DNA from: Ascaphus truei
Lineage: Eukaryota; Chordata; Amphibia; Anura; Ascaphidae
Length of the DNA: 64,000 bases
NCBI GenBank assembly: GCA_036426205.1
Contig: WSYH01002423.1
Span: 4,662 to 68,661 of the forward strand
Direction of reading: 5' to 3'
The notes under the pieces were generated by a model that ran no database searches, was not told where the DNA came from, and saw only the letters and a list, made by a program, of their open reading frames with translations. Shown here piece after piece: positions 57,731-64,000 of the stretch. The position numbers were made by a program, and so were the translations under genes. How positions within the stretch are numbered: position 1 is the stretch's first letter; the number at the start of each line of letters is the position of its first letter.

Positions 57731-58899
57731 AAGTCGGACATTTTACGTTGTTGATTTCTTTGAAAATTAATTTTTTTTTATTTGGGACCAAAAAATGTAA
57801 TCTGTTATTTTTCTTATGAGTGCAGGGATAGGAGTAATTGACACAGATGACGGAAAAGGAGCACATTTTTTTTGTGGATGACATCCGGTCGCAGTAAGAG
57901 GCATCAAACAACATGTTTATGAACTAGCTTTAAAATATGTGGAAATTACTTTAGGTGTCTGGCTTAAAATAAAACAAAAAATGTAATAATCATTTGTCAA
58001 TTAACATTACATTTATCTCGGTAACTTCAAACTTGAGTTAAAATCAACAGGAAGCAGTGCTAACCCCTTGAGTACCCACAATGCAGCTATCACATCATTA
58101 GGTCTTGCACTCCATGGGCCCCATGACGTATTTGCTACTGTAAATCATGAGCTTTTTGCTACTTTTCTATGAGAAACCATGTTCTGCGCTCCTATGGAGC
58201 ACTGAAAGCAATCTGACCAGACGACGAATAGAAGTGGAGACTCCTTCTTTGCTTCATCAGTTTATCACATAATCGCAATGACACCCTGGTGCCACGCCTC
58301 CTTCAGCACTCAAAGGGTAAAATGAGGGAGCCAAAGGACAGCTGCAAATGAGTCGAGTAGGAAGTGCAGGTTCCACTTTACCTTGGTGACGTGTTAAAGG
58401 GGCAATTTCTCGTAGGGCGAAAGACGTAGATTCACTACACGTAAACAAATGGGAAAAAAATGGTGTTTGTTGTTTTGATCGACCTGTTCACTAAAGCCAT
58501 ATCACAAGCCTTAAAGCAGCGATAACCGATTTACCATGGCAAAATGCAAATGAGAATGCAGATGACAAATGCATGGCGTATTACTTTATTCATTACACTC
58601 AGAGTGTACCTATCTTTATTTATACTCGTGCTTCATGCAACACTCATTCTGTTTTGACAAACATATCTTACAATTATCTAATCGTACAGTATAATAAAAT
58701 GACACTTTAACTATATAGTAACATTTGTGCACAAATTAACATAAACAGTGGTCAAAGTGTGATGGTACTTAGACGTACCATTATTATTTACTTAAACACA
58801 GGTCCATTTTCTTTTGAAAGAATATTGTATTTATTTAGAAATGGTCAACATCTCCAATTTTACTGCATTGTTTTTGTATAAATCTTTCAAAATTAACAT
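57731..58899. other. Unassigned DNA
   Basis: No ORF of substance, no domain, no clear repeat ends. Confidence 0.3.
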
Positions 58900-59779
58900 C
58901 CAGGTATTAAACAAATTTTTGCCTCTGTGTTTACCAGGAAGAATCAATTGTATTTGTAGTGCCGCGGGAGGAAGCCACAACCTCTATATTAACAAACAAT
59001 TGGTTAACTGAGGAAGAAGTTCATAGGTGGCTTGATAAAATTAAAGTAAATAAGGCACCTGGCCCCAATGGCATATATCCAAGAGTTCCCAAGGAGTTGT
59101 TCAGTAATAGCCAAACCATTACATTTAATATTCAAGACTCAATTTCCACAGGCTCAGTACCACAAGATTGGCGTCAAGCAGATGTGGTGCCTATATTTAA
59201 AAAAGGGAGCAAGATCACAACCAGGGACTTACAGACCTTTAAGTCTGACTTCAATAGTGGGGAAACTACTTGAATGTTTAATACAGGATAATATTCAGGA
59301 ACACCTGATGGAAAACAAACACATGGCAGATGGGGTTTAATACAGATAAATGTAAGGTTATACATTTGGGAAACAAGAATAAACAAGTGACTTTCAAATG
59401 AAATGGGGATAAATTACTGTAGGGGAATCCGTGATGGAGAAGGATTTGGGCGTGCTTGTAGACAACAGGCTTAGCAATAGTGCCCAAAGTCACGCAGTAG
59501 TTGCAAAAGCAAACAAGGTCTTATCTTGCATTAAACAGTCAATGGATGGAAGGTAAGTTAACATAATTATGCCCCTTTATAAAGCATTAGTAAGACCTTG
59601 AATATGGAGTACAATTTTGGGCACCAATCCTAAGAAAATACATTATGGAACTAGAGAGAGTGCAGAGAAGAGCCACCAAATTAATAAAGGGGATGGACAT
59701 TCTAACTTATGAGGAGAGGCTAGCTAAATTAGACTTATTTACATTAGAAAAGAGGCGTCTAAGAGGGGATATGATAACT
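58900..59779 (+). pseudogene. CR1 copy 2, reverse transcriptase part
   Basis: 5'-truncated LINE. It starts with VLNKF matching the first CR1 ORF2, then EEATTSILTNNWLTEEEVH, KVNKAPGPNGIYPRV, QADVVPIFKKG and QDNIQEHLMENK. At about 59325 it jumps to the equivalent of QMRFNTDKCKVMHL, so about 500 bases holding the catalytic block are deleted. C-terminal sequence (KDLGVLVDNRLSNSAQSHA, NKVLSCIKQSMDGR) continues with stops to 59779, where an insertion begins; it resumes at 61634. Confidence 0.88.
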
Positions 59780-59780
59780 A

Positions 59781-60324
59781 CAGCTCAACCCCGTTATAGA
59801 TAAAAATAAATAATTTTTTTTGCGCACACACTCACTGCACACTGCATACATTCACAGCACACTGCATACATTCACAGCACACTGCATACATTCACAGTAC
59901 ACTGCATACATTCACAGTACACTGCATACATTCACAACACACTGCATACATTCACAGCACACTGCACACACCCACAGCACACTGCACACACTCACAGCAC
60001 ACTACACACACTCACACACTGACACACTCACACACACACAGTGTCACACAGTCAAATACACACACACAAACACACACACAGAGAGACACACTATCTCTTT
60101 AAGGGAACTTGCTCTCGCAAGACAGAAGCAGAGACAGGGAGAAGAGATGGCAGATGCCGGGTAAGTGCTGTGTGCTGTTGCCGCTGCTTACCGGGTCTGG
60201 GAACACTGGGAGAGTTCTTAGCTTTCCCCCTGCGGCGGACAAGGTACCACCAAAAAAAAACCTTGTTTATAACGCGGTGGTCGCGGGTGGCCCCCGAGGA
60301 CTGTGCTATAACAGGGTTAAGCTG
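59781..60324. mobile_element. Pogo-like MITE in CR1 copy 2
   Basis: The ends CAGCTCAACCCCGTTATA and, reversed, CAGCTTAACCCTGTTATA are inverted and flanked by TA (59779-59780 and 60325-60326). TA duplication and CAG-start ends with a CCCGTTATA core fit pogo/Tigger-type elements. The left part holds a minisatellite; the right part has a second GTTTATAACGCGG motif. No transposase. Confidence 0.75.
59826..60035. repeat. 20-bp minisatellite within the pogo-like MITE
   Basis: About eight copies of a unit close to ACTGCATACATTCACAGCAC, grading into CACA repeats. It yields a Thr/His/Ser-rich frame that is not a gene. Confidence 0.9.
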
Positions 60325-60330
60325 TATATA

Positions 60331-61621
60331 GAAGAAACACTAGGGTTAGGGAGTGATCACAAAACCACACCAATTGAAGCAAATAATGAGTAAATAAATG
60401 GTAATCCAAAAAAGTGGGTGCAAACTGTGAACTGAAAAGTGAATCAGAAAAGGGGGGAAGGAAAACACAAATTGGATGTGTCTCCTAAAAGAATTCACTA
60501 TAATGCACTCCTACTTAATTTAAAATTTAACTTTTAATATATTTTCATAAAACATATGTTACCAAAAACGTCGTGTATAATACATTAAAAATAAAATTAA
60601 ATTGACATTAACTAGCGTCTGTGTCAGTGAATGTGTGTTGGAGTGGTCTCAAACTACAATTGTAGTAGAGGCTTCAGGACACAGAACGCTACTTAGTCAG
60701 GGTATAAACCCCTCTGGGGCACCTATGAGATCAGGTACACAAGTTATAGTAAATAAATAAATAAATAGACGTGCACACTCAGTAACTAGGATGTGTCGTA
60801 AGGCTACAGCAGTCCTGCTTAGGCTTGTAAACCACAGAGCACTTAAGGATGTTAATTATACATGTATTGCCATCCAATATATATAAAAGTGCTGCTGATA
60901 GTATAGTGATGGAGGGTAAATGATTCACAGCTTAGTGAAGCTAATGTTCACAGCATATTGATCATTGAATCATTCTACAGCACACTCCAAATGGTTATAT
61001 CATATAAAGAGCAGGAATGCTTGCGCACTGAGTGTTGGTGGAGTACCCAATTCAGATCTACATAGATAAAGCCACGAGACTACAAAACACTACATAAAAG
61101 CAGCTCCAAGTAGGAGACTGACAACATGGCGCGTCCAACGTGCGTTTCCCTCCAGCAAAAGAGCTTCCTCAGGGACAAATTTGATTGGGGGAGGAAGAAT
61201 GAACCCTTATATACCCAAACAATACCTTGATTACAGATTGAACAGTTTACACCTGTTGCACATGCGCAGTTGGTCCGTTGTCAAACTACACCCCTCAAAT
61301 TACAAAAATGCTTAATAAACCATCTGTGTAGGTTCCCACACATACAGCAACAAAAGTGCTGAATTGGTGTGTAGAAACGAGTGTTTTTAGGGCTCTTATA
61401 TCAGTCTGGCATAAATCGGCGAAATTTGAGTCCAATGCGCATGCGCGTGGACTCAGGAAATCCAACGGACCAGAATGAAACCCACTGCGCATGCGTGGGC
61501 ACTTAGAGTGAAAATGGCCAGATCAAAATTAGTGCTATGCGCATGCGTGAATACTTGTAAATTCTAGCCCGATATACATATGACTGCACATGCGCGAAAA
61601 CTCCCAAAATCCCTCGTTTAG
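60331..61621. mobile_element. Insertion with a 12-bp target duplication
   Basis: AAGCTGTATATA occurs at 60319-60330 and 61622-61633, the first copy spanning the MITE's right end. The 1.29-kb insert therefore entered after the MITE. A long duplication points to a target-primed retroelement. Internal 'gagcttcctcagggacaaa' and 'caacgtgcgtttccct' resemble the Penelope-like end at 31.85 kb, so a truncated Penelope-like copy is likely. No coding domain is visible. Confidence 0.65.
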
Positions 61622-61633
61622 AAGCTGTATATA

Positions 61634-61880
61634 CAAATATATTCGGGGACAATACAAGGACCTTTCAAAATAACTATTCATCCCACGGGCAGTACAAAGA
61701 ACTCGGGCCATCCCTTAAGGTTGGAGGAAAGGATATTTCACCAGCAACAAAGGAAAGGGTTCTTTACAGTAAGGGCAGTTAAAATGTTAAATTAATTTCC
61801 CATGGAGACTGTGATGGCAGATACAATAAATGTGTTCAAAAAAAGGTTCAACATTTTTTTTTAGAAAGTAAAGGAATACA
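61634..61880 (+). pseudogene. CR1 copy 2, C-terminal fragment
   Basis: It continues the CR1 coding strand directly: 'atacaaatatattcggggac', then IHPTG-type and QQQRKGFFTV-like protein, then MWN-region with a stop, and METVMADTINVF. It fades near 61880 without the TTACATAG tail. Confidence 0.85.
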
Positions 61881-63402
61881 GGGACCATTCCAAATAACAT
61901 TTCCCATATATCAAGTGCAGCTAAAACCACCTCTTTCTTTCCTCATTATCTTCTGTTGTAGTTCTATTTGGTATAACATCCAGAGAATATTTCCCCAAGT
62001 TTGAAATATGTTTAGGATGTTTTTGAATTGGGCACAGTACCACAGCTTTTTAAAGACACTACAACCACTGATCATAAACTTTTTGGGATAAGCTAAATTT
62101 TGATTTTTAAGAGAACAATATAAATTGCTTTGTGCTTTTATACTTCATGATATACACTGTGTCCAATCCTCTTGTGCATTGCTGTCTCCTCGCACTCCAG
62201 TAGTTAATCAAAAATAGACTTTGCTTTGGGTTGGGAATTAAGAGAAGAATTATCACCCTAATAAGCCATTACTAATAATGGCAGCCGGGAGGTTGGAGAG
62301 TTGATCATGAAGGGAACTTGGATTGCCCCTGCTTTGGAGACGAGCAGCAAGAGGTTGAGTTGATACTTTTTCGCAGTTGGCACTTCTGTTTGCTAATTTC
62401 AGCCTGTAGGGAAGGTAGATAGTCCAAGTGCAATATTACAGATACCAAAAAAAACAACATTTTATGATAAAGTTTGTCTCTTAGTAGGTTTAGAAATTAT
62501 TATTATTATTTTTTTTACTTATCTGTACTGTAGATCATCTGGTTAACAATACAGTCAATGTCAGTAGTGCACTTGTCCATTACTAGTACATTGTCTTAGT
62601 TCTGAGCAATCTGATCTTACCATTTAATCTCTTCTTAGGAAATACTGTAGTGGTTTAGAGACAAGTAATTAAAATAGCTCAGCTGACTATATTTAGTAAT
62701 GATTTATCCTGTTTTGTACTTAGCACTAACCTTCTTTCTGAACATGCCTCTTTACTCTCTTCAGTTAATTGAGGTGCTGAATGCAGATAGGAATATTTTA
62801 GAGGTTACTTCTTGACAACAAGAAACTCGGCTTGATAAAGTTCTATGTAAAGTTACTAATATTAGTAATAATCATATTTAAATTTAATTTTGTATATAGA
62901 TTAACTTAACCGGTTCTTTCATCTTATACTCATGCTTCCATAACTAAAAAATTAGTTGCATATTTGAATTACTGTTTACTTTTAAGATGCCAAAGATATT
63001 TAGCAATGTGGCATTATGGAGGATCAAGTGCAACAGCATAAAAATAATGTTAAAAAAATATATATTAATATGTAATCATTTTGAGTATCTTAAAATAGTA
63101 AGGTCACTGTAAAATAAATAATATAAAACATATATCCACTCCTCATAGCAGTTTTTTATGCCACTAAAGCAAAGTTACCTATCGCTGCCACTAGGAACCA
63201 TACAGTATATACATATTTATAATTTTAAATATTTATTGGCTTTAATTCAGCGCCAAAAATGGGAGATCTGTATGTGTGCAGGAACTGCCCCAATGTTTCT
63301 TACAAGTGAGCTCAATATGATACCAAATTAGATTGCAACCTTCATTTTTCTATTTATTATTTAATATCTAATTTTTATTTAAAAGGCCCAAACACATTAG
63401 AT
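61881..63402. other. AT-rich unassigned DNA
   Basis: No open frame of substance, no repeat boundary, no RNA gene recognised. Confidence 0.35.
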
Positions 63403-63405
63403 ATA

Positions 63406-63897
63406 GGGCCTCATGCAGAGAGCAGCGCTATTTCAAAACTCGTCATTTTTTGTGGAAAGTCGCGCAGAAAACTGCCGAAAATGGCGAGTAACGGAAAACG
63501 CGTCATTTTTTTTTTTCGTTTTCAAAATCTCGCCGCGCGGCTGGCGAGAACCTACATCTCGCCAGTTTTAAAAATATCCTAATGCAGAGAGCCGCGAACG
63601 GCATCTAGCGGCTGTTCGCGCCAAGAAAATGGCGCGATTTGCTACTATTTGCCTCGCCATGAAAAGTTGGCAATTACATGGAGCTCGCCGCCTATAGGAA
63701 AGGGGAAAAAAAATGCGCGATTTTTTTTTATCACATTTCTGCAGCGTGCATCTCTCCAATTCTAACTCGCCACACGCATTAATGCCAAACATTGCAGAAT
63801 TCGCACATTTCTGCATATGGAGAATAAAACTCTCCAAAAAAGCTACTTTTTATTAAACTCTCCAATTTTTAAATTCGCTGCTCTCTGCATGAGGCCC
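63406..63897. mobile_element. 492-bp Harbinger-like MITE
   Basis: Ends GGGCCTCATGCAGAGAGCAG and its inverse, as at 48079. Flanks are ATA on the left and TTA on the right, a 3-bp duplication with one change. The interior has CTCGCC/GGCGAG-type inverted motifs. The frame at 63568-63837 is MITE sequence, not a gene. Confidence 0.85.
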
Positions 63898-64000
63898 TTA
63901 GTGTCTACATTGCAACTCCTACAGTTTACCCTAACTTTCTGCACTCCCCCAAGCAGCACATGCAGTAGCTGTTTTTTCATGCACACTCATCAAAAATCTG

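Overview
The window is eukaryotic intergenic DNA built almost wholly from transposable elements; I see no host protein gene, tRNA or rRNA. The mix (Tx1-type L1, CR1 with a TTACATAG-type tail, Penelope-like, Gypsy, an endogenous retrovirus, Tc1/mariner, PIF/Harbinger-like and pogo-like elements) and spliceosomal introns inside transposon genes suggest a large vertebrate genome, most likely a frog. That organism call is inference from repeat content.

Layout. 1-600: end of a Tc1-like element, also present at 24.9 kb. 0.8-2.7 kb: L1/Tx1 endonuclease remnant. 2.9-5.8 kb: AT-rich DNA with a candidate LTR. 5.8-13.2 kb: a Gypsy element split by a CR1 element, itself split by a solo LTR. 13.3-14.6 kb: a tandem LTR-like repeat. 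14.7-18.2 kb: a second Gypsy element with two insertions. 18.2-24.0 kb: a retrovirus with Gag and Env remnants but no recognisable pol. 24.0-31.3 kb: the highlight, below. 31.4-43.5 kb: a Penelope-like element split by a 9.2-kb Harbinger-like composite, which holds long inverted arms, palindromes and an L1. 43.5-45.1 kb: Harbinger Myb-like gene. 45.3-46.9 kb: Penelope-like element with inverted ends. 47.3-48.6 kb: microsatellites and a foldback element carrying a MITE. 49-53.4 kb: a third L1. 54-58 kb: MITE and foldback debris. 58.9-61.9 kb: a second CR1, split by a pogo-like MITE that was itself hit by another insertion. 63.4-63.9 kb: a MITE.

The most unusual object is a composite Tc1/mariner-like transposon at about 23991-31291. 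It carries (i) a five-exon transposase whose exons join without a stop to 329 codons, (ii) a divergently transcribed coiled-coil plus BEN-domain gene, now decayed, and (iii) a gene with a recognisable forkhead domain whose recognition helix lacks the usual RHN residues. Its two ends match short gene-less elements at 2.7, 37.8 and 51.3 kb that are flanked by TA, so it looks like the parent of a MITE family. The element is dense in TACTGTA-type motifs. A transposon that encodes two chromatin or DNA-binding domains beside its transposase is, to my knowledge, not a standard family.

Nesting gives relative ages: Gypsy is older than CR1, which is older than the solo LTR; Penelope-like is older than the 9.2-kb composite; CR1-2 is older than the pogo-like MITE, which is older than the insertion at 60.3 kb.
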